DNA from: JBHJGP01 sp050331695 | Lineage (GTDB): Bacteria; Pseudomonadota; Alphaproteobacteria; Geminicoccales; Geminicoccaceae | Assembly (NCBI GenBank): GCA_050331695.1 | Contig: JBHJGP010000004.1 | Coordinates: 1-15,897, forward strand | Length of the DNA: 15,897 nt | Reading direction: 5' to 3' | Part shown: positions 1 through 7,177 of the stretch, piece by piece | Position numbering within the stretch: position 1 is the first letter of the stretch | How the letters are laid out: each line of letters opens with the position of its first letter | Notes under the pieces: generated by a model | Told to the model about the DNA's origin: nothing | The model's database searches: none | Seen by the model: the letters and a program-made list of their open reading frames with translations, nothing else | Position numbers and translations under genes: made by a program

Positions 1-140
1 GTGTGGTCACCTTCCACATTGCGGCTATCGGGACCAAATACCGTGCGCAAAAGAAGGACGGTCAGCGCCAGTCCGGTTGCTGCGATCGCCAACATGCCGG
101 CCTCGAACGCGATTGCTGAAAGACGCTCCCAAATCCCCAT
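1..140 (-). CDS. N-terminus of an unknown membrane protein (partial, runs off left edge)
   Basis: Reading the minus strand from an ATG at 140 gives 46 open codons to the window edge. The peptide begins MGIWERLSAIAFEAG and continues with a hydrophobic stretch (about residues 15-33, AIAATGLALTVLLL followed by R). It then becomes polar, as expected for a signal anchor or first membrane helix. A purine-rich AAGGA lies 14 bases before this ATG. The same AAGGA is only 5 bases before an in-frame TTG at 149, so the true start may be three codons upstream. The gene is divergent from the exported protein at 375. Too little is present to name a family. The plus-strand frame across the same bases is basic and low in hydrophobic residues and looks like a shadow. 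Confidence 0.5.
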   Translation of the reverse strand, partial: MGIWERLSAIAFEAGMLAIAATGLALTVLLLRTVFGPDSRNVEGDH

Positions 141-251
141 CTCTATCAATGAAATCCTTCGATCCCGAAGCCCGCTAGGCTGTCGTTGGGCAAAGTGTTG
201 CTTCGCGGCCCCAGAGGGATGCCCCGGGATTATGGCCAGTCCGCGATTGAG

Positions 252-276
252 CACCTATGGTTTGTCAGGCTAGGTG
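252..276. repeat. Inverted repeat CACCTA-N13-TAGGTG in the divergent intergenic region
   Basis: Two perfect 6-base arms (252-257 and 271-276) flank 13 bases in the 234-bp gap between the leftward partial gene (start 140) and the rightward gene (start 375). Size and position suit a dimeric regulator site, but arms this short can arise by chance. I see no other clear element in 141-374. A TTGAGC (247-252) and TAGGTG (271-276) pair at 18-bp spacing could be a weak promoter overlapping the repeat. Confidence 0.2.
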
Positions 277-374
277 TGGTTGGGGGGCACGTCCAGCGGC
301 GTATTCATCGGCTGCATTTTGATCCGGATCGCCGGCATGGCCACCAAGCGCGGCCCTCGTGGAGGATGCTGTCC

Positions 375-1664
375 ATGATCTATCGAAGACGCCATCTCAT
401 GATGACCGCGGCCGCCCTCGGTCTCGCGGCACGGACCGGTTTCGCCGCAGGCCTGAGCGGACGTCTCCGCGATCTGGACAGTGACGAATTCCAGGCCCTC
501 ATTCAGTTCATCTACGAGCAGGCCGATCCCTTCGCGCCGCCTCTGATCGACACCGAGGAGGCGCTCAAGGCCGATGGCATCGATCCCGGCATGGCCCGCT
601 GGCAACAAGAGGACGGCGATCTGGTGACTCCGGCCTGGCCGATCTTCGCCGAGAGCCCGGATACGGCCCATCTGGGTCGAGACACGAGCCCGTCCGTGCA
701 GTTCGAGCTGAGCGGAGCCGACCTCCGCCGGTTTGCCGAAGCGAACGCTTTTTCGCTCGAGGGTCCGTTCCGGGTTTTGCTCGGTCTTCGCGGCTGCCGC
801 CTGGCCAACGGGGATGGCTATGTCGAGCGCGCCGAAAGGGTCGCGCTGCAACTGGTGAACCCAGATCATCAACGGTTCAATTGCCTGATCGGCATCTGGT
901 GGCTTCGGGATGATCGGATCAGTCTCTATCGGGCGTCGACCGTGCCCCACGCCCTGTTCACGCTCGAATTCGATCGCCACGGCGGCGACGGCTGCAATCT
1001 CCTGCCGACCGGCCTGCACCATTTCGATCTCGGCTGTCACCGTTGCGGCAGCGCCGGCGAGCTTCCTCGGGTTCCGGTTCAGCGGGCCGGCGGCTACCCA
1101 TCGGTCCTGCGGTCGAAATCGAACGCGCAAGGTTATGTGCTGCCGAAGGGGACTGAGGACATCGTGCGCTGGGAGCGGCGGATCGGTGTGCCCGGGGATA
1201 ATATCCACTGCAGCTACAATCGCCAGGGTTTCGCTTTCGCGTCGGCCGGCGGCCAGGTCGTCCATGGCGATTTCACCGGCGGTTCCCACCAGGGTCTCTG
1301 GGGATTGTTCTACCAGGCAAGCGGTCTTGGCCAGGCTGGCCGTGGCGCCGTGTACGAGTACATTTTAGCCGGCGCGGCAGAACTTTCGGTGCTGGCAAAC
1401 GATGAGGACTTTGCCGCGGGCTACAAGGCCCTCCGGTTCGGTTCCCAAGGGGCGGCGGTCGCGGCGCTGCAACGGCAGTTGATGAATGCCCCGTCCCATG
1501 AGCAAACTCGCGCATGGTACGAGACGACGTTCGAGCGCGAGCTTACAAATCGGCGCTTCGTCGACGGTCTGTTTGGCCGCACGACCCAGATGGCGCTGAT
1601 CTTTGAGCAGGCCGCCGCCGGCATGCTGGCAAGCGGCCTGACCCTCCTGCCGCGGGCGAGTTGA
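375..1664 (+). CDS. Tat-type exported protein with C-terminal peptidoglycan-binding repeat, function unknown
   Basis: The predicted protein is 429 aa. The ATG at 375 is chosen because GGAGGA at 361-366 sits at good spacing and the N-terminus becomes a twin-arginine-like signal: YRRRHLMM, a hydrophobic Ala/Leu run, then a polar mature part at about residue 26. The longer frame from 186 has no such character. The C-terminus (about 350-409) has the hallmarks of a PG_binding_1 repeat: ALRFGSQGAAVAALQRQL early and DGLFGRTT late. The central 250 residues are not a family I can name with certainty. They include a Cys-rich stretch (CNLLPTGLHHFDLGCHRCG) and a segment with NIHC (276-279) and SAGGQ (290-294). 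The order His, then S-x-G-x, recalls L,D-transpeptidase (YkuD) active sites, but a Gly sits where the Cys would be. A role in periplasmic cell-wall binding is inferred. It converges with the small gene at 1678. Confidence 0.8.
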   Translation: MIYRRRHLMMTAAALGLAARTGFAAGLSGRLRDLDSDEFQALIQFIYEQADPFAPPLIDTEEALKADGIDPGMARWQQEDGDLVTPAWPIFAESPDTAHLGRDTSPSVQFELSGADLRRFAEANAFSLEGPFRVLLGLRGCRLANGDGYVERAERVALQLVNPDHQRFNCLIGIWWLRDDRISLYRASTVPHALFTLEFDRHGGDGCNLLPTGLHHFDLGCHRCGSAGELPRVPVQRAGGYPSVLRSKSNAQGYVLPKGTEDIVRWERRIGVPGDNIHCSYNRQGFAFASAGGQVVHGDFTGGSHQGLWGLFYQASGLGQAGRGAVYEYILAGAAELSVLANDEDFAAGYKALRFGSQGAAVAALQRQLMNAPSHEQTRAWYETTFERELTNRRFVDGLFGRTTQMALIFEQAAAGMLASGLTLLPRAS

Positions 1665-1677
1665 GTGGCGCCTGCGG

Positions 1678-2010
1678 TCAGCTGCCCGCTTCGTCGAAGC
1701 GTTGCATCAGGCTGTGATAGCCATCGTCGCCGATCAGCTCGAGGGAGTCGTCTTTGAGGCTGAATAGGTGCGACACCAGTTCGTCGGAAAACTTCATGCG
1801 CACGATGTCGCGCTCGACCGTGACGATGCCCCGGCGCCGGTCTTCCGGTGTTTCGGCGCTGTACTCCGTGACGCTCCGGCCCTTGATTTCCAGGACACGG
1901 TCACCGTCGCTCCAGCGGCCATCCATCGGATTGCCGAACGCGAACGCCGAGACCGTCGTCAGATAAATCACCGAAACCACAGCGATCGTGCGAACCAAGA
2001 TCTTCACCAT
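1678..2010 (-). CDS. Small secreted protein of unknown function (110 aa)
   Basis: The ATG at 2010 is preceded by AAGGA at 7-base spacing. That favours it over the in-frame ATG at 2025, which would place the Shine-Dalgarno inside the gene. Residues 1-25 form a standard Sec signal peptide (basic MVKILVR, hydrophobic core, cleavage near AFA-F). The mature part, about 85 aa, has G-R-W-S-D-G-D near its start, then alternating charged and hydrophobic stretches that suggest a small beta-rich periplasmic domain. It has no mature cysteines and no membrane helix. I do not recognise the family. The stop lies 13 bases beyond the stop of the convergent gene at 375-1664. It is divergent from the phosphoribosyltransferase at 2186, and their 175-bp gap must hold both promoters, though I cannot pick out convincing boxes. 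Confidence 0.75.
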   Translation of the reverse strand: MVKILVRTIAVVSVIYLTTVSAFAFGNPMDGRWSDGDRVLEIKGRSVTEYSAETPEDRRRGIVTVERDIVRMKFSDELVSHLFSLKDDSLELIGDDGYHSLMQRFDEAGS

Positions 2011-2185
2011 CGGAGGTTCCTTCATGGATATGCCGTTAGATCCGGGGCCGTTCCTAGTTCGTTCTTCTGCGACAGGATGTGACGGAGAACACGTCCGCGT
2101 TAGATAGGGCGACAAAATCGTGTGACTCGGTCGGGATGTCCCAGATCTGAGCCCGGGCCCGTCGCCGGCAATCAAGGAAAACGTC

Positions 2186-2728
2186 ATGGTAGCTTCCGAA
2201 CGCGTGGACGTTCTGTACGCCGCGGCCGACGTCGATCGGCGGATCGAAGACCTGGCCCGCGAGATCGTCACCACCTTGCCTGAAGATTTTCTGCTGATCG
2301 GCGTGCTCAAGGGCTGCTTTATGTTCGTCGCCGATCTCGCCCGGGCCTTGGACCGGGCTGGGGCCCCGCCGGGAATCGAGTTAATCCGAATTGCCAGATA
2401 CGGACTAGGCAAGGAGAGTTCGGGCGATGTTCAGGGCGTGGGCGATCTGCCGGGCGACATACGGGGCCGGCAGGTGCTGGTCGTGGACGACATCCAGGAT
2501 ACGGGCCGGACGCTCGCCGTGGCACAGCGCCTCCTGATCCAGCGGGGCGCCGCCAAGGTTTGGTCCTGCGCGCTCCTGGACAAGCCGTCCCGCCGGGAGG
2601 TCGATTTCAAGGCTGATTTCATCGGCTTCGACATTGAGGACGTTTTCGTCGTCGGCTACGGCATCGACTATGCCGAGCGCTACCGCCATCTACCCTACAT
2701 AGGCATTGTCCGGCACGGCGGGGCCTAA
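2186..2728 (+). CDS. hpt: Hypoxanthine phosphoribosyltransferase-like protein
   Basis: The protein is 180 aa, the usual length for bacterial Hpt. It would transfer phosphoribose from PRPP to hypoxanthine or guanine in purine salvage, in the cytoplasm. The PRPP loop is VLVVDDIQDTGRTL (97-110). An early GVLKGCFMFVADL (39-51) and a C-terminal VVGYGIDYAERYRHLPYIG match the HPRT family, the last being a strong family signature. Two features differ from the common pattern: the loop starts with Asp-Asp where HPRTs usually have Glu-Asp, and the region before the SSG (78-80) reads RIARYG where SSYG is usual. The family call is firm, but exact base preference cannot be judged. The start is set by AAGGA about 8 bases upstream of the ATG. 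It converges with the M48 protease gene, with 8 bases between the stops. Confidence 0.88.
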   Translation: MVASERVDVLYAAADVDRRIEDLAREIVTTLPEDFLLIGVLKGCFMFVADLARALDRAGAPPGIELIRIARYGLGKESSGDVQGVGDLPGDIRGRQVLVVDDIQDTGRTLAVAQRLLIQRGAAKVWSCALLDKPSRREVDFKADFIGFDIEDVFVVGYGIDYAERYRHLPYIGIVRHGGA

Positions 2729-2736
2729 GGGCCAGT

Positions 2737-3717
2737 CTAGTACCAGACGCCGGGCCATCTGTAGCGGGGTGACCGGCGGACGCCGCCCATCGGCGTGGTG
2801 AGCGCAAGCGGTCTCGGCGTCCTGATAAATCCGGTTTGCGGCACCGAGCCCTGCCGTTGCCTGGTGAACCGCCGCTCGTCGCGCAACTCCATGAGACGGC
2901 TGATCCGCTCTTCGGTCGGCGGATGCGTTCGCAGAAGCGAGGGCTCGGGGATCCGGCGGGCGGGAAGAAAAATCTCCTCCCAGAAACGGCCCCGACGACG
3001 CTCGAGCTTGGCCAGCGCCGAGGCGAGGCCCAGGGGATCGCCGGTGAGTGACGCGGCATCGAGGTCGGCGTCGAACTCCCGGGCCCGGGACAAGGCGAGC
3101 TGCAGCAGACTGACGAAGGTTGGCGCGAACACGAGCACAAGGATCAGCGCCCAGGGCAACGACACCGCCCCCATCAACGCCAGCGGCAGGTTGAGTATCA
3201 ACAGGAAAAGGCCGACATGGGCGAAGACCGACGTCACCCGGGCCATGATGTCCGCCATCATCATCAGGGTCAGATCGCCGTTCTCGACATGGCTGATCTC
3301 ATGGGCGATGACGCACGCGAGCTCCCGTTCGTTGAGCCCCCGGATGAGCCCGTCACTCAGCGCGATCGCGGCCTCGGACGGCCGGCCCACGGCAAAGGCG
3401 TTCATCACCCGGCTGGGCAGGTAATAGAGCCGGGGCACGTGGCTGAGGCCGGCCCGTTGGCTCAGAATTTCGGTGACGGCGACGCCTTGCGGAAAGTTTG
3501 CCGGGTGCAGCGGCCGCGCCCGATACATCCGCAAGATCGCGTCGGTGGAGACCGCTGGGGCGAAGAACAGGGCGGCGATGACGCCGACGATCGACCAGAA
3601 CACGCCGCCCGGCCCGAACAGGCTCCAGGCGCAGACACCGACGATCGCTGCCATGCCGGCCATCAGCAGAACCGTGTGGAGGAGATTTCGAAGTTTGTGG
3701 GCCTTGCGTCGATCCAT
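2737..3717 (-). CDS. M48-family zinc metalloprotease, HtpX-like membrane protease
   Basis: The protein is 326 aa. Two N-terminal membrane helices (about 12-34 and 39-57) are followed by the gluzincin motif HEISH (139-143). Two further hydrophobic segments follow (about 163-182 and 186-207), then EFDAD (214-218), which supplies the third zinc ligand Glu214. This order is that of HtpX/M48B proteases, which degrade misfolded or damaged inner-membrane proteins with the catalytic site on the cytoplasmic face. The length exceeds the roughly 290 aa of E. coli HtpX. The extra residues are a basic, Pro/Arg-rich C-terminal tail from about 275. No strong Shine-Dalgarno precedes the ATG. It is divergent from the ABC substrate-binding protein, with 91 bp between starts. 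Because the tail and length depart from HtpX, I give no symbol. Confidence 0.85.
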   Translation of the reverse strand: MDRRKAHKLRNLLHTVLLMAGMAAIVGVCAWSLFGPGGVFWSIVGVIAALFFAPAVSTDAILRMYRARPLHPANFPQGVAVTEILSQRAGLSHVPRLYYLPSRVMNAFAVGRPSEAAIALSDGLIRGLNERELACVIAHEISHVENGDLTLMMMADIMARVTSVFAHVGLFLLILNLPLALMGAVSLPWALILVLVFAPTFVSLLQLALSRAREFDADLDAASLTGDPLGLASALAKLERRRGRFWEEIFLPARRIPEPSLLRTHPPTEERISRLMELRDERRFTRQRQGSVPQTGFIRTPRPLALTTPMGGVRRSPRYRWPGVWY

Positions 3718-3808
3718 GCTTGTACAGACCAGAAATGAATGGCTCTCTCATCAGTGTAGGCGTGAAACCGTCAATGTTGAGTGGTGGACAAGCCGAAATG
3801 GGGGGAAC

Positions 3809-5380
3809 ATGGCTGGCCTGAAAAAAGCGTTGTTCGTCGGATTGATGCTGCCGGCGATGGCGGCGTCGGCTGAGGCGGAGACCTTCACCTGGTCGACCCA
3901 GACCGATCCGAGCTCCATGGATCCCCACGCGGTCAATGCCGCTCCGGTTCTAAGTTTTCTCAATAATATCTATGAGGGTCTCGTGCGCCGGGGGCCCGAT
4001 ATGACCCTGGAGCCCTCGCTCGCCACATCATGGGAGCCCATGGGGACCGAAGGCTGGCGCTTCACCTTGCGCGAAGGCGTGAGGTTCCATGATGGCGCCG
4101 CCTTTGACAGCGATGACGTGGTCTTTTCCTTCGAGCGCGCGAGCAGCGAGGTCTCGGATGTCAAATCCTTCTTCGCCACCATCGATCGGGTGGAAGCGCC
4201 CGACGCGTTTACGGTCGAGTTCTATACCAAGGCGCCGGATGCCTTGTTTCCGTCCGGCATCGCCAACTGGCTGATCCTGGACCGCGACTGGGCGGAGGCG
4301 ACCGGCGCCACGGTCCCTGATCCTGAGGGTGAGGGCACGGCGAACCGCGAAGCCAATGGCACCGGCCCGTTCCAGCTGGTGAGCCGGGTTCCGGACGAAG
4401 AAACGGTCGTGGCGCCGTTTGCCGACTGGTGGGGCGAGGCGGAGCACAACATTACCGAGGCCGTGCTCAAGCCCTTGAGCACCGACGCCACCCGGGTCGC
4501 CGCTCTATTGGCCGGCGACGTCGACATGATCGAGCCCGTACCGCTCCAGGACATCGAGCGGATCCGCCAATCGGGCGAGCTGACGGTGCACCAGGGGGTG
4601 GAAGCTCGGGTCATGTTCCTCGGCTTCGATCATCAGTCGGACGAATTGCGTCTGGGCGATGCCGGAGGCACGAACCCATTCAGGGATGTCGGGGTTCGCC
4701 GGGCTATCTACCAGGCGATCGACGCCCAAGCGATCGCGACGCAGATCATGCGCGGCACTGCGCAGCCGACGGGACTTCTGGTCACACCCGGGGTCGAGGG
4801 CTACAAACCCGAGGCGGACGCGCGTCTCGAGACCAACCGGGAGGCTGCCCAGGCGGCCTTGGCCGAGGCTGGCTACGAGGACGGCTTTTCGTTCACGCTC
4901 CGCTGCCCCAACGACCGCTACATCAATGACGAGGCGACCTGCACCGCCGTCGTTGCCATGCTCGCCCAGATCGGCCTCGACGTGACCTTGGATTCGGTTC
5001 CGGTGAGCCAGTACTGGACCGAACTGCGCGAGGGTCAGTTCGATATGTATCTTCTGGGCTGGTCTCCCGGCACCTTTGACGCGGAACACCCGATCCGCTT
5101 CTTGATGCACACGCCAGATTCCGACGGCCGGCTCGGTAGCTGGAACTTCGGCGGCTACAGCAATGCCAGGGTTGATGAGCTGCTACCGCCGATCCAGCAG
5201 GAGTTGGACGCGGCCAAGCGGCAGGCGATGATCGATGAAGTCCATCAAATCCTGAAGAACGACGTCCCTTACGTACCGCTGCACGTCCAGCCGCTGGTCT
5301 GGGCGGCCAAAGATGAGATCGAGCTCATCCAAAGGCCCGACAATTTCTTCTTGTTGCGCTGGGTAAAGATCAACTCTTAA
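3809..5380 (+). CDS. Periplasmic substrate-binding protein of a peptide/nickel-type ABC transporter
   Basis: The protein is 523 aa, typical for the SBP_bac_5 (DppA/OppA) family. It starts with a clear Sec signal peptide (MAGLKKALFVGLMLPAMAAS, cleavage near residue 21-23). Next comes the family's opening pattern, STQTDPSSMDPH, then NNIYEGLVRR and EPSLATSW. The middle carries GTGPFQLV and, further on, VRRAIYQAIDA; LLGWSPGTFD marks the C-terminal lobe. Such proteins bind short peptides, opines or related ligands in the periplasm and deliver them to a permease pair with ATPases. None of those partner genes is nearby, so this is an orphan binding protein and the ligand cannot be deduced. The ATG at 3809 follows a G-run only 3 bases away, and upstream codons lack signal-peptide character. 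Its TAA shares the bases TTAA with the stop of the convergent patatin gene. Confidence 0.92.
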   Translation: MAGLKKALFVGLMLPAMAASAEAETFTWSTQTDPSSMDPHAVNAAPVLSFLNNIYEGLVRRGPDMTLEPSLATSWEPMGTEGWRFTLREGVRFHDGAAFDSDDVVFSFERASSEVSDVKSFFATIDRVEAPDAFTVEFYTKAPDALFPSGIANWLILDRDWAEATGATVPDPEGEGTANREANGTGPFQLVSRVPDEETVVAPFADWWGEAEHNITEAVLKPLSTDATRVAALLAGDVDMIEPVPLQDIERIRQSGELTVHQGVEARVMFLGFDHQSDELRLGDAGGTNPFRDVGVRRAIYQAIDAQAIATQIMRGTAQPTGLLVTPGVEGYKPEADARLETNREAAQAALAEAGYEDGFSFTLRCPNDRYINDEATCTAVVAMLAQIGLDVTLDSVPVSQYWTELREGQFDMYLLGWSPGTFDAEHPIRFLMHTPDSDGRLGSWNFGGYSNARVDELLPPIQQELDAAKRQAMIDEVHQILKNDVPYVPLHVQPLVWAAKDEIELIQRPDNFFLLRWVKINS

Positions 5381-6195
5381 GCGGCGAGGGCGGTCTGAAT
5401 GTCCGGAAGCGCTTGCCGGGCGGCGGCGGCACCGATCCGCTCGAGCGTTTCCGCTTTGGTAAAATCGTAAGCCGGTATCGCGTCGATCGGCGGCCGAATC
5501 ACCAGGTCGGGCGGGTCCCGCAGAAGCTGATTTCGGGCGAACTCCTTCACAACCATGGCGAAGGCGGCGCGGGCGACCCCGGCCATCTTCGGTTTCGCAT
5601 TCGGATCATTGGAGAGACCCGCGGCGTTCCGGGCGTTCTCGTAGTCGCCGGTGACATCGACGGCAATGACGAAAGCCGCCCCCATCTCCCGGCAGGATCC
5701 CACGGGCACGATGCTCTTGATCCCGCCGTCGACGAGGATGGCGCCATCCCGTTGAACCGGGGTGAACAGACCAGGTATGGCGATCGAGGCGCGGATCGCT
5801 TCGATCACCGAGCCCTCGCTCAGCACCAAAAGCTGGTTCGAGACGAGGTCAACCGCCGTAACACCCAACCGGATGTCCAGATCCTCGAACCGGGCGTCGC
5901 CTAAGAGCGATCCCAGCTCGCGCATGAAACGCTCGCCCTTGAACAGACCGGTCGCAAAAAACGTGGGATCGGCAAGTTGCAACACGTCGAACCAGCTCAC
6001 CTTGCGCGCCAGTTCGCTCAGCTCGGCGCGTTTGCCGGCCGCATAGCAGGCCCCGCCGACCGCGCCGATCGAGGTGCCGACGATGAGATCGGGTCGGATG
6101 CCCGCTTCCTCCAGCACCTCTATGACGCCGAGCTGCGCCCACCCCTTGGCGGCGCCGCCGCCGAGGGCCAGGCCAAGCACAGGCGGTTTCGTCAC
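5377..6195 (-). CDS. Patatin-like phospholipase / acyl hydrolase (RssA-like), coupled to sulfolactate genes
   Basis: The protein is 272 aa from the GTG at 6195. This start overlaps the comC-like stop by four bases (GTGA), the signature of translational coupling. The longer frame reading upstream would lie wholly inside comC and is not real. Patatin hallmarks are all present: oxyanion-hole loop GGGAAKG (12-18), nucleophile elbow GTSIG (40-44, Ser42), and DGG (156-158, Asp156), making the Ser-Asp dyad. AIPGLFTP (139-146) is also typical. RssA-type members are single-domain bacterial proteins of this size. No signal peptide or transmembrane segment is evident, so it is probably cytoplasmic or peripheral on the inner membrane. 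Family members release fatty acids from phospho- or glycolipids, but the substrate here is unknown. Its place at the end of the suyAB-comC operon invites a link to sulfonated lipids, which is inference. Confidence 0.9.
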   Translation of the reverse strand: MTKPPVLGLALGGGAAKGWAQLGVIEVLEEAGIRPDLIVGTSIGAVGGACYAAGKRAELSELARKVSWFDVLQLADPTFFATGLFKGERFMRELGSLLGDARFEDLDIRLGVTAVDLVSNQLLVLSEGSVIEAIRASIAIPGLFTPVQRDGAILVDGGIKSIVPVGSCREMGAAFVIAVDVTGDYENARNAAGLSNDPNAKPKMAGVARAAFAMVVKEFARNQLLRDPPDLVIRPPIDAIPAYDFTKAETLERIGAAAARQALPDIQTALAA

Positions 6196-7172
6196 GCCAG
6201 AAGCTCCATCAGATCCTCCGGCACATCGACACCCACTGCTTTGCGCTCGGCTCTGATCTGGTAGCGGCGCTGGCCCGGCAGCCGTGTTCCCTCCTGGGCG
6301 GCGATGGCACTCAAGAGCGTCTCGATCCGTTCGTCCCAGCGGTCGGAAGCGGCGGTCGGGTCGATCGCCAGCAGGAACTGGCCGACCCGGGGCGGCGCCC
6401 CCTCGGCCGTGAAAAAACTGGCGGCCTCGAAGCCGAAGCAGGCTGCCGGCAGGGCTGCCGCCAGGATCTCGACCATCAGCACCAGCTGAGCACCTTTGGC
6501 GTCGCCCATCGGGACCATGGTTCCGGCAAGCGCTGCCTCCGGGTCTGTCGTCGGCCGCCCATCGGCATCCAATGCCCAATCGTCCGGGATCGGTTCGTGC
6601 CTCTGGGCCGCAACCATGACCTTGCCCCGGGCGACCTTGGACAGGCTTAGATCGATCACCAACGGATTCCCCTGGGGACGGGGGCAGGCGAAAGCGATCG
6701 GATTGGTGCCGAACAGCCCATCCTTTCCGCCCCAGGGGGCGATCGCCTTGGGTGAGTTCGCCATCATCAGGCCAATAAGACCCCGGCGGGCCAAACGTTC
6801 CACCGGCTGCCCCAAAACGCCGGCATGGTGGGAGTTGTTGATGGCCGCGGCGGCTACGCCCTGTTCGGCGGCCGTCTTGACCAGCGCTTCCGTCGCCAGA
6901 TCGACGGCCGGAAAGGCGAACCCGTCGCATGCGTCGATCCAAGCCAAAGCCGGCTTGGTCCAGGTCAGCCTCGGCTCGGCCTGACCGTTGACCTTACCGC
7001 TTCGTGCCTGGGCCAGGTAGGCCTTGAGACGGCCAAGCCCGTGGCTCGACAGACCATCGAGTTCCGCCGCGATCAGCGCGCTCGAAACGCTCGCGGCATT
7101 GGCTGGTGCGACCCCCGCCTTCTCGAAGGCCTGCCGCAAACGGTTCGAAAGCTGGTCCGCCGGAACCTTCAA
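6192..7172 (-). CDS. comC: Type-2 malate/L-lactate dehydrogenase family oxidoreductase, probable (R)-sulfolactate dehydrogenase
   Basis: The protein is 326 aa of the Ldh_2 family, which uses NAD(P) in a fold distinct from classical dehydrogenases. The substrate-site motif SSHGLGR (42-48) holds the conserved His44 and Arg48. NNSHHAGVLG (about 112-121), MMANSPKAIAPWGG and GTNPIAFACPRP are family signatures. Members oxidise 2-hydroxyacids such as malate, ureidoglycolate or (R)-sulfolactate. Position directly after suyAB, five bases past the suyB stop, makes (R)-sulfolactate/sulfopyruvate the best guess. In Chromohalobacter salexigens, ComC works with the (S)-specific dehydrogenase SlcC to epimerise sulfolactate for SuyAB; no slcC is in this window. 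The start is TTG at 7172, as no ATG or GTG fits in frame upstream before a stop. GGAG lies about 12 bases before it. The last codon overlaps the GTG of the patatin gene. Confidence 0.8.
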   Translation of the reverse strand: MKVPADQLSNRLRQAFEKAGVAPANAASVSSALIAAELDGLSSHGLGRLKAYLAQARSGKVNGQAEPRLTWTKPALAWIDACDGFAFPAVDLATEALVKTAAEQGVAAAAINNSHHAGVLGQPVERLARRGLIGLMMANSPKAIAPWGGKDGLFGTNPIAFACPRPQGNPLVIDLSLSKVARGKVMVAAQRHEPIPDDWALDADGRPTTDPEAALAGTMVPMGDAKGAQLVLMVEILAAALPAACFGFEAASFFTAEGAPPRVGQFLLAIDPTAASDRWDERIETLLSAIAAQEGTRLPGQRRYQIRAERKAVGVDVPEDLMELLA

Positions 7173-7177
7173 GGCGC

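Noticed and set aside
270..1289. 339-aa minus-strand open frame opposite the exported protein
   Set aside because: It is rich in Arg, Gly, Ala and Pro with no domain, and the opposite strand has a ribosome site, signal peptide and peptidoglycan-binding repeat. It is an antisense shadow common in GC-rich DNA.
2721..2733. GGCC-TAAG-GGCC possible terminator between hpt and the M48 gene
   Set aside because: The stem is only four pairs and no T-run follows on either strand.
6196..6942. N-terminal extension giving the patatin protein 521 aa
   Set aside because: The added part is low-complexity Arg/Gly/Pro and lies wholly inside the comC-like gene. The GTG overlapping its stop gives a full-length patatin.
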